NCBI RefSeq assembly: GCF_009909195.1 | Contig: NZ_JAAAMU010000001.1 | Coordinates: 558,001-622,000 of the forward strand | From: Paenibacillus sacheonensis | GTDB lineage: Bacteria > Bacillota > Bacilli > Paenibacillales > Paenibacillaceae | DNA: 64,000 nt | Reading direction: 5' to 3' | In this document: positions 46,345 to 56,353 of the stretch, one piece after another | Numbering within the stretch: the first letter of the stretch is position 1 | How the letters are laid out: every line of letters begins with the position of its first letter | Translations under genes and position numbers: made by a program | The notes under the pieces: generated by a model | Database searches by the model: none | What the model was told of the DNA's origin: nothing | What the model saw: only the letters and a program-made list of their open reading frames with translations

Positions 46345-46640
46345 ATAAGGCAATAATTATGTTTATAATGACGTTGATGGGGAAGAGTGGCAGGAATACC
46401 TTCAGAGAGTGGAACCGATTGCGCTGCGAGGTTCTGCAGGAATATGCTGCGACTGGTCGCCCTGGAGTTGCCGGAATGAAGCGAAGACATTCGCGTAGTT
46501 GCGGCCGGCTGCAGCCGTTATCTGTTAATGAGTTGCCGTATGGACGGAATCGTCCGTATCGGAACAAAGGTGGTACCGCGGAAGCCAAAACCTTTCGTCC
46601 TTTGCTATAAGGGCGATAGGTTTATTTTTTTTTCGATTTA
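46345..46640 (+). promoter_or_regulatory. T-box riboswitch (valyl-tRNA) upstream of valS
   Basis: AAGGTGGTACCGCG at 46567-46580 is the T-box antiterminator core, which pairs with the free CCA end of uncharged tRNA. Upstream lie GGGGAAGAGTGGCAGG, a TTCAGAGAG segment and a GGAACC/GGTTCT distal stem, typical of Stem I. The GTC at 46456-46458, before GCCCTGGAG, is a candidate specifier for valine. The terminator is AACCTTTCGTCCTT/AAGGGCGATAGGTT (46589-46622) followed by a long T run. Uncharged tRNA-Val should favour readthrough into valS. Confidence 0.92.
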
Positions 46641-46767
46641 CGCCCATGGGAGAGCCGTGCGCTCGCCGTATTTCGAAAGGCAGCCGTTTTACTAGCGAAT
46701 CTAAGCCGGCATTGCGCGATTCCGCGCAATTGACGGATGAGGACATAATTTGGAGGTAGGAATGCAC

Positions 46768-49428
46768 ATGTCGCAGAAAGAACTCATAACCGAAATGCCG
46801 ACGACCTATGACCCGAAGGCCGCGGAAACGAAGTGGTATCCTTTTTGGAGGGAAGGTAAATTTTTCGAAGCGGGCAAGCGCCCTTCGGCCGAGACGTACA
46901 CGATCGTCATTCCGCCGCCGAACGTTACCGGGATGCTTCATATCGGGCATGCCCTCGACTTTACGCTGCAGGATATTTTGATTCGCGCCAAGCGGATGCA
47001 GGGCTACGATACGCTGTGGCTGCCAGGCACGGACCATGCCGGCATCGCGACGCAGACGAAGGTGGAGCAGAAGCTGCGCGAGGAAGGCCAGTCCCGTTAT
47101 GACCTGGGGCGCGAGAAGTTTCTGGAGAAGGTATGGGAGTGGAAGGACAGCTATGCAGCGACCATCCACGAGCAATGGGCCAAAATGGGCTTCTCGCTGG
47201 ACTATTCGCGCGAACGCTTCACGCTCGACGAGGGTCTCTCCCAAGCCGTTCGCGAAGTATTCGTTCGGCTCTACGAGAAAGGCTTGATCTACCGCGGCAA
47301 AAAAATCATTAACTGGGATCCGGCCGCCCGCACGGCATTGTCGGATATCGAGGTTGAGCATAAAGAAGTGAACGGCCATCTCTATCATCTGCAGTATCCG
47401 CTCAAGAACGGCTCGGGTTTCATCACGGTCGCGACGACGCGTCCGGAAACGATGCTCGGGGATACGGCCGTCGCGGTTCACCCGGAAGACGAGCGTTATA
47501 AGCATCTCATCGGCGAGATGATCATCCTGCCGATTATCGGCCGCGAAATTCCGATCATCGCCGACGAATACGTCGAGAAGGAATTCGGCTCCGGCGCGGT
47601 CAAAATTACGCCGGCCCACGATCCGAACGATTTCGAGGTCGGCCTGCGCCACAGCCTGCCGCAAATCGTCGTGATGGACGAAAGCGGCACGATGAACGCA
47701 GAAGCGGGACCGTACAACGGCATGGACCGCGCGGACTGCCGTAAACGCATCGTGGCCGACATGCAGGCGAGCGGCGTATGCATCAAAATCGAGGATCACG
47801 TTCACCAAGTCGGCCACAGCGAGCGCAGCGGCGCGGTCGTCGAGCCGTATCTGTCGACGCAATGGTTCGTCGACATGAAGCCGCTCGCGGACGCCGCCAT
47901 CGACGCGCAGAAGAACGGCAAGGGCGTGAATTTCGTTCCGGACCGCTTCGACAAAACGTATCTGCAGTGGATCGAGAACGTTCGCGACTGGTGTATTTCC
48001 CGTCAGCTCTGGTGGGGGCATCGCATCCCGGCTTGGTATTGCGACGCCTGCGGCGCCATGCATGTCGCGCGCGAAGAGCAATCGGCCTGCTCCGCCTGCG
48101 GAAGCGAATCGCTCCGTCAGGACGAAGACGTGCTCGATACTTGGTTCAGCTCGGGGCTGTGGCCGTTCTCCACGCTCGGCTGGCCGGAACAGACGGAAGA
48201 TCTGAAACGCTTCTACCCCACGGACGTATTGGTTACGGGATACGATATCATTTACTTCTGGGTTGCCCGGATGATCTTCACGGCCATCGAATTCACGGAT
48301 GAAATTCCGTTCAAGGATGTTCTGATGCACGGACTCGTCCGCGACGAGAACGGCAAGAAAATGTCCAAATCGCTCGGCAACGGCGTCGATCCGCTCGAAG
48401 TGATCGAGAAATACGGCGCCGATGCGATGCGGTATATGATTTCGACGAGCAGCACGCCGGGCCAGGATCTTCGATTCCGCTGGGAGCGCGTCGAGCAGGC
48501 CCGCAACTTCGCGAATAAAATTTGGAACGCCTCCCGGTTCGCGCTGATGAACCTCGAAGGCGTTACGGCGGCCGATATCGACATCAACGTGAAGCTGGGC
48601 ACCGCGGATCGCTGGATTTTGCATCGCCTGAACGCGGCGGTTGCGGATACGACGCGTTTGATCGACGCCTACGATTTCGGCGAGACGGGCCGCGTCCTGT
48701 ATAATTTCATATGGGATGATCTGTGCGACTGGTACATCGAGTTCGCGAAGCTGAACTTGAACGGTCAGGATGCCGAGGCGAAGCGCGCGACGCAATCCGT
48801 GCTTGCATACGTACTGGACCGCACGCAGCGGCTGATTCATCCGTTCATGCCGTTCATCAGCGAGGAAATCTGGCAGCATCTGCCTCATGAAGGCGAGACG
48901 ATCATGCTTGCGCCATGGCCCGTCTATGACGCGGCGTTCGAAGCGCCGGATGCCGTTGCCGAGATGGAGCTGCTGATGGAGATGATTCGGTCGGTACGGA
49001 ACATCCGCGCCGAGGTCAACGTGCCGATGAGCAAGAAGATCGAGCTGCAAATCAAGCCTTCCAGCCCGAACGAAGCCGCCATTCTGGCCCGCAACGAAGA
49101 ATTTATCGTCCGCTTCTGCGGCACGTCGAAGCTAGCGATCAGCCTCGACCTGAATGCGCCGGAGAAAGCGATGACGGCCATCGTTACCGGAGCCGAGATG
49201 TATTTACCGCTAGCCGGGCTGATCGATATCGCGCAGGAAATCACCCGTCTGGAGAAAGAAATTCAACATTTGGACGGCGAAGTGCAGCGCGTAGAGAAGA
49301 AGCTTGCGAACGAAGGCTTCGTTGCCAAGGCACCGGCCAAAGTCATCGAGGAAGAAAAGGCGAAAATGGCCGATTATGCCGATAAACGCGATAAAGTGAA
49401 AGCGCGGATCGCGGAATTGAGAGGCTGA
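46768..49428 (+). CDS. valS: Valyl-tRNA synthetase
   Basis: An 886-residue class I synthetase. The HIGH motif is in [14 protein letters not shown] near 50, the KMSKS motif in [13 protein letters not shown] near 530, with the editing domain between them ([19 protein letters not shown]) and a C-terminal coiled coil (about 815-880) that binds the tRNA. The ATG at 46768 is 11 bases after GGAGG (46752-46756); the ATG at 46762 (two residues longer) cannot be excluded. Its expression is controlled by the T-box. folC follows closely. Confidence 0.97.
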   Translation: MSQKELITEMPTTYDPKAAETKWYPFWREGKFFEAGKRPSAETYTIVIPPPNVTGMLHIGHALDFTLQDILIRAKRMQGYDTLWLPGTDHAGIATQTKVEQKLREEGQSRYDLGREKFLEKVWEWKDSYAATIHEQWAKMGFSLDYSRERFTLDEGLSQAVREVFVRLYEKGLIYRGKKIINWDPAARTALSDIEVEHKEVNGHLYHLQYPLKNGSGFITVATTRPETMLGDTAVAVHPEDERYKHLIGEMIILPIIGREIPIIADEYVEKEFGSGAVKITPAHDPNDFEVGLRHSLPQIVVMDESGTMNAEAGPYNGMDRADCRKRIVADMQASGVCIKIEDHVHQVGHSERSGAVVEPYLSTQWFVDMKPLADAAIDAQKNGKGVNFVPDRFDKTYLQWIENVRDWCISRQLWWGHRIPAWYCDACGAMHVAREEQSACSACGSESLRQDEDVLDTWFSSGLWPFSTLGWPEQTEDLKRFYPTDVLVTGYDIIYFWVARMIFTAIEFTDEIPFKDVLMHGLVRDENGKKMSKSLGNGVDPLEVIEKYGADAMRYMISTSSTPGQDLRFRWERVEQARNFANKIWNASRFALMNLEGVTAADIDINVKLGTADRWILHRLNAAVADTTRLIDAYDFGETGRVLYNFIWDDLCDWYIEFAKLNLNGQDAEAKRATQSVLAYVLDRTQRLIHPFMPFISEEIWQHLPHEGETIMLAPWPVYDAAFEAPDAVAEMELLMEMIRSVRNIRAEVNVPMSKKIELQIKPSSPNEAAILARNEEFIVRFCGTSKLAISLDLNAPEKAMTAIVTGAEMYLPLAGLIDIAQEITRLEKEIQHLDGEVQRVEKKLANEGFVAKAPAKVIEEEKAKMADYADKRDKVKARIAELRG

Positions 49429-49434
49429 AGCGAG

Positions 49435-50811
49435 ATGAACGAACAGATGCAGGAACATCAAAATAGACCGTTGGCATCCTACGAGGAAGCCAGGCAGTGG
49501 ATCGAAGGACTCGTTCCGTTCGGCATACGCCCGGGCATGGAACGTATCCGGAAGCTGATGGAGATGACGGGCCATCCGGAGCGCCGGATCAAGTTCATCC
49601 ATGTGGCGGGAACGAACGGCAAAGGCTCCGTCTGCGCTTATTTGACCAGCGTGCTGCTGCGCTGCGGTTATGACGTGGGGACGTTTACGTCCCCTTACAT
49701 TACGAAATTCACGAATCGGTTCCAATACAACGGCACGGATATCCCGGAAGAGACGCTGCTGGCGCTCGCGAACCGGCTGAAGCCGCTGGTCGAAGAGATC
49801 GCGGCTACGGAGCTTGGTTCGCCTTCCATGTTCGAGGTGTCCACCGCGCTGGCGATTTTGTATTACGGCACCGTATCCTATCCGGATTTCGTCGTATGGG
49901 AAACCGGCCTCGGCGGCCGCCTGGACGTAACCAACGTCGTGACGCCGATCGTTTCGGTGATTACGAACGTCGGCCACGATCATATGGACATTCTCGGCGA
50001 TACACTCGAAGAGATCGCAGCGGAGAAGGCGGGCATCATCAAGGCCGGCGTTCCCGTCATCAGCGCCGTCAGCCAGCCGGAAGCCGCGGCGATTATCCGC
50101 GAAACCGCGAAGGCGAAGAACAGCTCGCTGTATATGATGGGCGACCAGTTCCATGAGGTAACGCTGCATGCACGGGAGAATGAGCAGTCGTTCCGCTTCG
50201 ACGGAATCTTCCGTTCGATCGACGATCTGGCGATTACCTTGAACGGCGCGCACCAACGCTCCAATGCGGCGGTCGCTGTCATGACGCTGGAAGTGCTGCG
50301 GCAATACTATGCGCTTATTTTGGAAGACGAGGATTTGAGGGAAGGTCTGCGCAATGCCGCATGGCCTGGCCGTCTGGAAATGATCGGCGATTCTCCCCGC
50401 GTTCTCATCGACGGCGCCCATAATCCCGAAGGCGCGCAAATGCTTGCGGAAGCGCTCAAGGATACGTATGCGTACGAGCATCTTCACCTTATGATCGGGA
50501 TGCTGGCGAATAAGAATCATCGTGACGCTTTACGGCATATACTACCTCTAGTGAATACGCTTATCGTGACAGAGGCGGATTTTCGAAAGGCTTTACCTGC
50601 CTCTTCGCTGGCAACGCTCGTTCAAGAGCTTCGGGAGGAAGAAGGGTATTCCTTCGAGCTCATCGTAGAACCGGATTGGAAGCAGGCGCTTGCACGACTT
50701 CAGCAGTCGACCGGCAAGGCGGATTTGGCGGTCGTGACTGGCACGCTTTATTTGATTGCCGACGTCCGGTCCAAATTGCTTTACAATACGGATTCTGAAA
50801 AAGGTTGGTGA
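49435..50811 (+). CDS. folC: Folylpolyglutamate synthase / dihydrofolate synthase
   Basis: A 458-residue Mur-ligase-fold enzyme that adds glutamates to folate. The P-loop is VAGTNGKGSVCAYLTSVL near 58; SPYITKFTNRFQ, the WETGLGGRLDVTNVV motif and DGAHNPEGAQMLAEAL are characteristic. It starts 6 bases after valS. The valS-folC order is conserved in Bacilli. Confidence 0.95.
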   Translation: MNEQMQEHQNRPLASYEEARQWIEGLVPFGIRPGMERIRKLMEMTGHPERRIKFIHVAGTNGKGSVCAYLTSVLLRCGYDVGTFTSPYITKFTNRFQYNGTDIPEETLLALANRLKPLVEEIAATELGSPSMFEVSTALAILYYGTVSYPDFVVWETGLGGRLDVTNVVTPIVSVITNVGHDHMDILGDTLEEIAAEKAGIIKAGVPVISAVSQPEAAAIIRETAKAKNSSLYMMGDQFHEVTLHARENEQSFRFDGIFRSIDDLAITLNGAHQRSNAAVAVMTLEVLRQYYALILEDEDLREGLRNAAWPGRLEMIGDSPRVLIDGAHNPEGAQMLAEALKDTYAYEHLHLMIGMLANKNHRDALRHILPLVNTLIVTEADFRKALPASSLATLVQELREEEGYSFELIVEPDWKQALARLQQSTGKADLAVVTGTLYLIADVRSKLLYNTDSEKGW

Positions 50812-50818
50812 ACCGTCT

Positions 50819-52213
50819 TTGAATACAGCAGAACACGTTCATTTCATCGGAATCGGCGGTTACGGCATGAGCGCAATCGCGCGTGTCATGCTGGAGATGG
50901 GCTATAAAGTAACCGGCTCCGACGTAGCCCGGCAGGAACTGACGGAGAAGCTTGCAGCCAAGGGAGCTCGCATTTTTATCGGCCATGAACCGGAACATAT
51001 CACCGGAGCGGATCTCGTCGTCTATTCGACGGCACTGTCCAGGGACAACGTAGAACGCAGAGCGGCGGAGGAATTGAATATTCCGATCCTGCACCGCGCC
51101 CAAATGCTGGCTAGGCTTATGAATAACGGCAAAGGCGTAGCCGTTGCGGGCGCGCATGGCAAAACGACGACCTCGTCGATGATCGCGCTCGTCATGGAAA
51201 ATTGCAAGACGGATCCGACGTTCATCATCGGCGGCGAAATCGTCAATGTCGGCACGAATGCGAAAGCCGGCAAAGGCGAATACGTAGTTGCGGAGGCAGA
51301 CGAGAGCGACGGCTCCTTCCTGCAGTACCATCCGACGATCGCGATCGTTACGAACATCGAACCGGATCATTTGGAGAACTACGACGGTGATTTCAATAAA
51401 TTGAAAGCGGCCTATGTTCAGTTTCTGAGTCAAGTCAAGCAGGGCGGCAGCGCAATTATATGCGCGGACGACGAGAACATTCAGGAGATGCTCCCTGAAC
51501 TGGTGTCCGGACCGCTCGGCAGTAACGGCGTGCTGACCTACGGCATCGACCAGGATGCCGTATATAAGGCCAGCGGCATCACGCTTGGAGACCGGAAGGT
51601 TTCCTTCGATATGTCGAAGCAAGGACAATTGCTGGGACGGATCGAACTGTCCGTCCCTGGCCGGCACAATGTATACAACGCGATGGCGACGGTCATTACC
51701 TGCCTGGAAGCGGGAATTCCTTTCGCATCCATCGCCGAAGCGATCGTCGATTTCCGCGGAGCGAAACGTCGTTTCCAAGTGCTTGGCGAAGTGAATGACA
51801 TTCTTGTCATCGATGACTACGCGCATCATCCGACGGAGATCCAAGCGACGATCAGCGCGGCGAAGTCGACGGGCAAACGCATCATCGCCGTCTTCCAGCC
51901 GCAGCGCTACACGCGGACGTTCTTCCTGCTCGAGCAGTTCAGCCGCGCTTTCCTCGAGGCGGATGAGGTATTGATTACGGATATCTATTCGCCGGCAGGC
52001 GAACAGCAGATCGAGGGCGTCAATTCCAAAAAGCTGGTCGAGATGATCATCAAGAACAGCAATGCCAACACGTCCTACCATCCTTCGAAGGAAGAGGCGC
52101 TGGCGGTGCTGACCGAACGGGTGAAGCCGGGCGACCTCGTCATCACGATGGGGGCCGGCGACATTTGGAAGGTAGCCGATGCGCTTGCGAAGTCGCTTCG
52201 CGCCAAAGCTTGA
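50819..52213 (+). CDS. murC: UDP-N-acetylmuramate--L-alanine ligase
   Basis: A 464-residue ligase that attaches L-Ala to UDP-MurNAc, the first amino acid of the stem peptide. The start HVHFIGIGGYGMSAIARVMLE, the P-loop AGAHGKTTTSSM and DDYAHHPTEIQATI define MurC. A TTG start at 50819, 7 bases after the folC stop, follows an AAGGTTGGTG ribosome site; an upstream ATG at 50756 inside folC is rejected. Confidence 0.95.
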   Translation: MNTAEHVHFIGIGGYGMSAIARVMLEMGYKVTGSDVARQELTEKLAAKGARIFIGHEPEHITGADLVVYSTALSRDNVERRAAEELNIPILHRAQMLARLMNNGKGVAVAGAHGKTTTSSMIALVMENCKTDPTFIIGGEIVNVGTNAKAGKGEYVVAEADESDGSFLQYHPTIAIVTNIEPDHLENYDGDFNKLKAAYVQFLSQVKQGGSAIICADDENIQEMLPELVSGPLGSNGVLTYGIDQDAVYKASGITLGDRKVSFDMSKQGQLLGRIELSVPGRHNVYNAMATVITCLEAGIPFASIAEAIVDFRGAKRRFQVLGEVNDILVIDDYAHHPTEIQATISAAKSTGKRIIAVFQPQRYTRTFFLLEQFSRAFLEADEVLITDIYSPAGEQQIEGVNSKKLVEMIIKNSNANTSYHPSKEEALAVLTERVKPGDLVITMGAGDIWKVADALAKSLRAKA

Positions 52214-52222
52214 GTAACAGGC

Positions 52223-52262
52223 AAAGGCCGCTCCCGGTTTTCCGGGCAGCGGCCTTTAACTT
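52223..52262 (+). terminator. Terminator of folC-murC
   Basis: AAAGGCCGCTCCCGG pairs with CCGGGCAGCGGCCTTT (start 52223, end about 52257). The T run is short. Confidence 0.75.
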
Positions 52263-52309
52263 ATAGCACCTGATAGACAGGATGGTGCGGACCGCATGGG
52301 AAACAAGCA

Positions 52310-52346
52310 AAAGCCGGAAGATCCAACTTGGATTTTTCGGCTTTCT
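52310..52346 (-). terminator. Terminator on the minus strand after the glycine-rich ORF
   Basis: On the minus strand AAAGCCGAAAAATCCAA pairs with TTGGATCTTCCGGCTTT, allowing mismatches, then TGCTTGTTT. It begins 6 bases after the stop of the open frame at 52352. Confidence 0.65.
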
Positions 52347-52351
52347 CTGCG

Positions 52352-52484
52352 TTAATCGTGCGCGTTATCCTTGCCGCAGCCGGATCCTTTGCCGCCAGCT
52401 CCATAACCGCCGCCTTTACTGCTGTCTTTTTGTTGCGGGCTGCCCTGGTTTTGCGTACCGCCCTGACCCTGATCGCCGCCTTAT
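52352..52484 (-). pseudogene. Small glycine-rich ORF without a start codon (possible frameshifted gene)
   Basis: On the minus strand a frame of 44 codons ends at TAA (52354-52352). It reads GGDQGQGGTQNQGSP, then GGGYGAGGKGSGCGKDNAHD, a composition typical of small Gly/Gln-rich spore or surface proteins. A TAA lies in frame directly before it and there is no ATG, GTG or TTG inside. An ATG 38 bases upstream (near 52523) opens MGPARYPAQG in another frame and stops in the same place, so one lost or gained base may have split a gene. Its own terminator follows. Confidence 0.4.
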
Positions 52485-52659
52485 ATTATCCTTGCGCCGG
52501 ATAACGCGCCGGGCCCATAGAACGCAAACAAGCCAGCCCCGCAGGGATGGCTTGCCGGTCGTGAATCCGATACCGCGGACGGCGGGAACGTGCATCGGCT
52601 GCTTGCGTGCGTTCCTTGTTCCGAGTGTTAAATGAGCGTGAGCCGGCTATTCGGCCCTC
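52485..52659. other. Non-coding stretch
   Basis: I see no gene, hairpin with T run or promoter of good quality in these bases between the glycine-rich frame and the ArsR gene. AGAACGCAAAC near 52520 resembles part of the repeats at 22981 and 23031, but only over 10 bases. Confidence 0.5.
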
Positions 52660-52992
52660 CTAGTCGCCGTTCGGCTCTGCGGACTTCCTCTGCAGTTCTT
52701 GCAAATAATCCTCCAATTGGTCGAAGCGATTCTCCCAAAGGCGGCGGAACGAATCCAGCCAGACGTCCAACTCTTGGAGAGGACGAGTCTCCAGCTTATA
52801 GATCCTCCGATTGGCGGCGGGCTGTACGCCGACGAGCCCGGCATCGTGCAGGACGCGCAGATGCTTGGAAACCTGAGGCTGCTGGAGGTGCAGTCGATCG
52901 GCAATATCGCCCACAGGCAGGGGCCCATGGCGCAGCAGTTCGACGATGTGCAGTCGATGTGGCTCGGCAAGAGCGGTTAAAGTTGCATTCAT
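52660..52992 (-). CDS. ArsR/SmtB-family winged-helix regulator
   Basis: A 110-residue protein with the ArsR HTH: MNATLTALAEPHRLHIVELL, then LPVGDIADRLHLQQPQVSKHLRVLHDAGLV (helix-turn-helix) and the wing VQPAANRRIYKLE. It has no cysteine, so the classical alpha-3 metal site is absent and it is probably not an arsenic sensor; similar proteins regulate neighbouring SRPBCC/AHSA1 genes, but none is here. AAGG stands immediately before the ATG, closer than usual. Confidence 0.85.
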   Translation of the reverse strand: MNATLTALAEPHRLHIVELLRHGPLPVGDIADRLHLQQPQVSKHLRVLHDAGLVGVQPAANRRIYKLETRPLQELDVWLDSFRRLWENRFDQLEDYLQELQRKSAEPNGD

Positions 52993-53132
52993 CCTTTCAA
53001 TATACCCCCTTTAGAATATTCCTGCAAACGAATATTATATAAGGCTTAAGGCTTAATAGCCGCAGGCGGGTCATAATTCTCTCAACCCTCTCATAGACTT
53101 GTACTAGAGTACGTGGACAAGGAGAGAGTGCG

Positions 53133-54587
53133 ATGAGTGCGAAGGGACGCATTACGTATCGATTCGATAAACAGAGCGGGGCTCGCGAGGAGCTGCCGCG
53201 GCAGGAGAGGCAGCGCGCATCGGACACGAACGCCGTGCCTTACTTTCAAGAGGAACTGTCATTTACGGCCGATATCGGCTCCTGGAATAGTCCTTTTCAG
53301 AATGATGCCCATGCCTTGGAGCAGTTAATCCGCGAATCCGACGGCCAACTGCCTAAGACGGGATCGAAGCCGCGCCCTGGCGGATCCAGATCATCGCTGG
53401 AGCCGGCGGATTATTCGGCGTACGCTTCCTCGAAGACACAGCCGACCGCGCCGACGGAGGCAGACTTGCCGCCGATGGGCGATACAGGACCCGCTATTCT
53501 GCTTGGCGACGAAGAGACGGATCAAGAACGCAGCCTGCATGCTTATTCCAAACGCGTCTCCCCGCCGCAGGTCATCGATATGTATCCGCTGATCGATGTC
53601 GTGGTCGATCGATATGACAACAATGAGGGACGCCGCGGATCGAATAAGGCGTTCGTATCTCCGGTATCCGGCACGGGCAAACGTCCGGCGCAGGGGCCTT
53701 CGTGGTTTAAAGTGTTCGCGTCGGTCGCCGGCGCGATCGCAACGGGCGCCCTGTTCGGTTACTTCGTGCTGACCCTGTTTACGGGGGGAGGCCCTTCAGG
53801 TTCGGCGAACAATCCGGATGCGGCGCTGCCGGCTGTAAGCAGCGGTACAGCAGCGGGAAATCCGTCTGCGGCCGGAACGGCGAACGGAGGAAAAGGAGCA
53901 GCCGCGGCAGGGGATAAAAACGCGGATAAAAACGCGGCGAGTACCGTAAATGCCGGCACTGCCAAGACGGTGAAGGTCGACGTGCCTGCCGCATCCTATT
54001 ATATGCTTCAATATGGCGTATTCAGCAGCAAGGACGGGCTGGACGCCGCTGCGGCCGAGCTTCACGGCAAAGGGCTTGCCGCTGCCTCGCTGACGTCGCA
54101 GGAGGACTTCCGAATCTACGTGGGCATGTCCACGGACCGGGATGCGGCTGATCTTCTCGGCCAGACGTTGACCGGGATGGACGTTTACGTGAAGCAGATC
54201 GAGCTTCCGGCGCTTTCGGCTATGCCTTACAAAGGCGCGGCCTCCGACGTTCAAGCCTTCTTCGAGAACACGTCGGGGCTGCTCGCCAAGCTGGACAGCA
54301 TGACGCTTGACCGATTAATCGGGCAATCGGACGCAGACGCCGTAACGCAATGGCAGGCGCTGCACGAGAAGTGGACGGCATCCGCTTCCCGGTTGGAAGC
54401 AGGGCTGACGAGCAAGACGGATCAGGATACGCTGCGGAAGCTGGAACAAGCCATGAATACGGCAGCGGTTGCGGCGGGCGAATATGTCAAGAAGCCGTCG
54501 GATGCCTACTTATGGTCCATGCAGACCGCGCTCATGAACGCCGTCTTCATCCAGAAAGGCTGGTTTGAATCGATCGAATCATTGTAA
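53133..54587 (+). CDS. spoIIB: SpoIIB-like SPOR-domain membrane protein
   Basis: A 484-residue protein. The first 185 residues are polar and probably cytoplasmic, then one membrane segment (about 195-215, VFASVAGAIATGALFGYFVL), a Gly/Ala/Asn-rich linker and a SPOR domain (about 285-365; YYMLQYGVFSSKDGLDAAAAEL) that binds denuded glycan at the septum. The position between folC/murC and maf matches spoIIB (folC-spoIIB-maf) of B. subtilis, where SpoIIB acts in septal wall thinning. GGAGAGAG precedes the ATG. Sequence identity outside SPOR is not judged. Confidence 0.8.
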   Translation: MSAKGRITYRFDKQSGAREELPRQERQRASDTNAVPYFQEELSFTADIGSWNSPFQNDAHALEQLIRESDGQLPKTGSKPRPGGSRSSLEPADYSAYASSKTQPTAPTEADLPPMGDTGPAILLGDEETDQERSLHAYSKRVSPPQVIDMYPLIDVVVDRYDNNEGRRGSNKAFVSPVSGTGKRPAQGPSWFKVFASVAGAIATGALFGYFVLTLFTGGGPSGSANNPDAALPAVSSGTAAGNPSAAGTANGGKGAAAAGDKNADKNAASTVNAGTAKTVKVDVPAASYYMLQYGVFSSKDGLDAAAAELHGKGLAAASLTSQEDFRIYVGMSTDRDAADLLGQTLTGMDVYVKQIELPALSAMPYKGAASDVQAFFENTSGLLAKLDSMTLDRLIGQSDADAVTQWQALHEKWTASASRLEAGLTSKTDQDTLRKLEQAMNTAAVAAGEYVKKPSDAYLWSMQTALMNAVFIQKGWFESIESL

Positions 54588-54610
54588 AGCGTTTCCGCTG
54601 CGCGTATAAT
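54582..54610 (+). promoter_or_regulatory. Promoter of the DUF4321-maf-radC group
   Basis: TTGTAA (54582-54587), a 17-base spacer and TATAAT (54605-54610). The -35 overlaps the spoIIB stop codon. Confidence 0.7.
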
Positions 54611-54649
54611 GTAGAGTACGTGTCAAAAAATGGCGAGGGACGTTGGAAG

Positions 54650-54892
54650 ATGAAGAAAAATTTCTGGGTACTGCTGCTGTTCATGCTGATCGGCCTGCTG
54701 GCCGGCGCGCTTATCGCTCGTTCGCTGTCGACGGTCCCAGGACTTTCGTTTCTAACGAATTCGACCACGATCGTGTGGTCGCCCACCGCGGATTTGCTCG
54801 TGCTCAGCTATGCAATCACGCTGCGGATTCATTTAAGTTTGCTCAGCATCGCCGGTCTCGCGCTTGCGATTTGGCTGTACCGCAAACTATAG
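54650..54892 (+). CDS. DUF4321 small membrane protein
   Basis: An 80-residue protein with two hydrophobic segments (about 4-24 and 52-75). It matches the DUF4321 family, commonly beside maf in Firmicutes. The function is unknown. The ATG at 54650 follows GAGGGAC; a longer in-frame start at 54620 has no ribosome site. Confidence 0.78.
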   Translation: MKKNFWVLLLFMLIGLLAGALIARSLSTVPGLSFLTNSTTIVWSPTADLLVLSYAITLRIHLSLLSIAGLALAIWLYRKL

Positions 54893-54926
54893 GTAACCGT
54901 CAGAAGCGATAAGGAGCTTTGCCTCA

Positions 54927-55556
54927 ATGGTTCAATCCCGCAGTAATCCAACCGAACATTTGCGCCAGCTCGTGCTGGCTTCATCTTCTCCCCGCCGGCG
55001 GGAATTGGTCGCTTCACTCGACCTTTCCTTGCCGGTTCTCATTTTGCCCAGCGATACGGATGAAGGGACGCCGCCTGATTGGCAACCGTCCCGAATCGTC
55101 GAACAGCTCGGACTTCGCAAGGCAAGAGCGACAGCCGGGCTTCTCGCTCCCGAGGATAGGGACGGATCGCTCGTCATCGGCGCGGACACCATTGTCGTGC
55201 TGGACGGCGAAGTGCTGGGCAAGCCTCTCGACCGGGAGGACGCCATCCGTACGTTAAGCCGATTGCAAGGCCGGCGGCACCAGGTATTTACCGGCGTCGC
55301 CTGCTTGGATCCGCATACGGGCCGCGAGATAACGGCGCACCGCAAGACGGAGGTCGTCATGAAGCCGCTCGATCCCGAGGTCATCGCGCGTTATGCCGAT
55401 ACCGGCGAGCCGCTGGACAAGGCCGGAAGCTACGGCATCCAGGGACGGGGCGCAGTCCTCGTAGACCGAATCGACGGCTGCTACTTCAACGTCGTCGGCC
55501 TGCCGCTCTCGCTGCTTGCGGACATGCTGTCCGAATTCAATATCGCCGTTATTTAA
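54927..55556 (+). CDS. maf: Maf family nucleotide pyrophosphatase
   Basis: A 209-residue protein that hydrolyses dTTP, UTP or modified pyrimidine nucleotides. LVLASSSPRRRELVASL near 16, the VIGADTIVVLDGEVLGKP motif and the late GSYGIQGRGAVLVDRIDG are conserved Maf elements. In B. subtilis maf also arrests septation. AAGGAG precedes the ATG. Confidence 0.95.
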   Translation: MVQSRSNPTEHLRQLVLASSSPRRRELVASLDLSLPVLILPSDTDEGTPPDWQPSRIVEQLGLRKARATAGLLAPEDRDGSLVIGADTIVVLDGEVLGKPLDREDAIRTLSRLQGRRHQVFTGVACLDPHTGREITAHRKTEVVMKPLDPEVIARYADTGEPLDKAGSYGIQGRGAVLVDRIDGCYFNVVGLPLSLLADMLSEFNIAVI

Positions 55557-55616
55557 GAGACCGGCCATTAGCCGTTCTCGCGGCTCCATCACCATAGCTG
55601 AAAGCAGGGAACGTTC

Positions 55617-56309
55617 ATGGAAGCAGAGAAAGCCTTCTTGCTGAAAAACGTCCCTAACGAAGACCGACCTAGAGAGCGCCTGATGACCGTTGGGGCCGAT
55701 GCACTTAGTCATGCGGAATTGCTTGCGATATTGCTGCGTACGGGAACGAAGAGCGAATCCGCCGTTCTTCTAGCTTCCCGTATACTTCATCAATGCGGCA
55801 GCCTGCGCGGTCTCGTGGATATGAGCATCGCGGAGCTCACCGAGATACGCGGAATCGGACCTGCGAAAGCCGTGCAGCTGCGCGCCGGGATTGAGCTCGG
55901 GCGCCGTCTGGCACGCAGCCAGCAGGGCGAGCTGCCGACGATTAGAAGGCCCGCGGATGCCGCCGGATTGATGATGGAGGAGCTCCGATATTTGAAGCAG
56001 GAGCACTTCATCTGTTTGTTTCTGAATACGAAGAACCAAGTCATAGCGACCGAAACGTTATCCGTAGGTACGTTGAACGCGACGCTTGTCCATCCTCGCG
56101 AGGTGTTTCGCGCGGCCATCAAGCTCAGCAGTTCTTCGTTGATTTGCATGCATAATCACCCCAGCGGCGATCCAACGCCGAGCCCCGAGGACATTGCGCT
56201 TACCAAGCGTTTGACGGAAGCGGGCGAGCTTGTCGGCATCGACGTGCTGGATCATTTGGTAATAGGTGACAATCGCTTTATAAGTTTGAAGGAGCAAGGC
56301 CACATGTAA
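55617..56309 (+). CDS. radC: RadC (YsxA) JAB-domain protein
   Basis: A 230-residue protein with an N-terminal helix-hairpin-helix-like region (ELTEIRGIGPAKAVQLRAGIELG) and a C-terminal JAB/MPN metalloprotease fold with HNHPSGDPTPSPEDI and a final HLVIGDNRF. Despite the name a DNA-repair function is not established. It lies between maf and mreB, as in B. subtilis. Confidence 0.95.
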   Translation: MEAEKAFLLKNVPNEDRPRERLMTVGADALSHAELLAILLRTGTKSESAVLLASRILHQCGSLRGLVDMSIAELTEIRGIGPAKAVQLRAGIELGRRLARSQQGELPTIRRPADAAGLMMEELRYLKQEHFICLFLNTKNQVIATETLSVGTLNATLVHPREVFRAAIKLSSSSLICMHNHPSGDPTPSPEDIALTKRLTEAGELVGIDVLDHLVIGDNRFISLKEQGHM

Positions 56310-56315
56310 TATAAT
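56286..56315 (+). promoter_or_regulatory. Candidate promoter of mreB
   Basis: TTGAAG (56286-56291), an 18-base spacer and TATAAT (56310-56315) overlap the end of radC, 39 bases before mreB. Confidence 0.5.
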
Positions 56316-56353
56316 AAGAGGGATTGTCTTACGAAAGAAAGGAAGATACAACT

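Noticed and set aside
46525..49050. 841-codon open frame on the minus strand
   Set aside because: It is antisense to valS, whose motifs are unambiguous. Long antisense frames are expected in high-GC genes; the translation is Arg/His/Asp-rich without family features.
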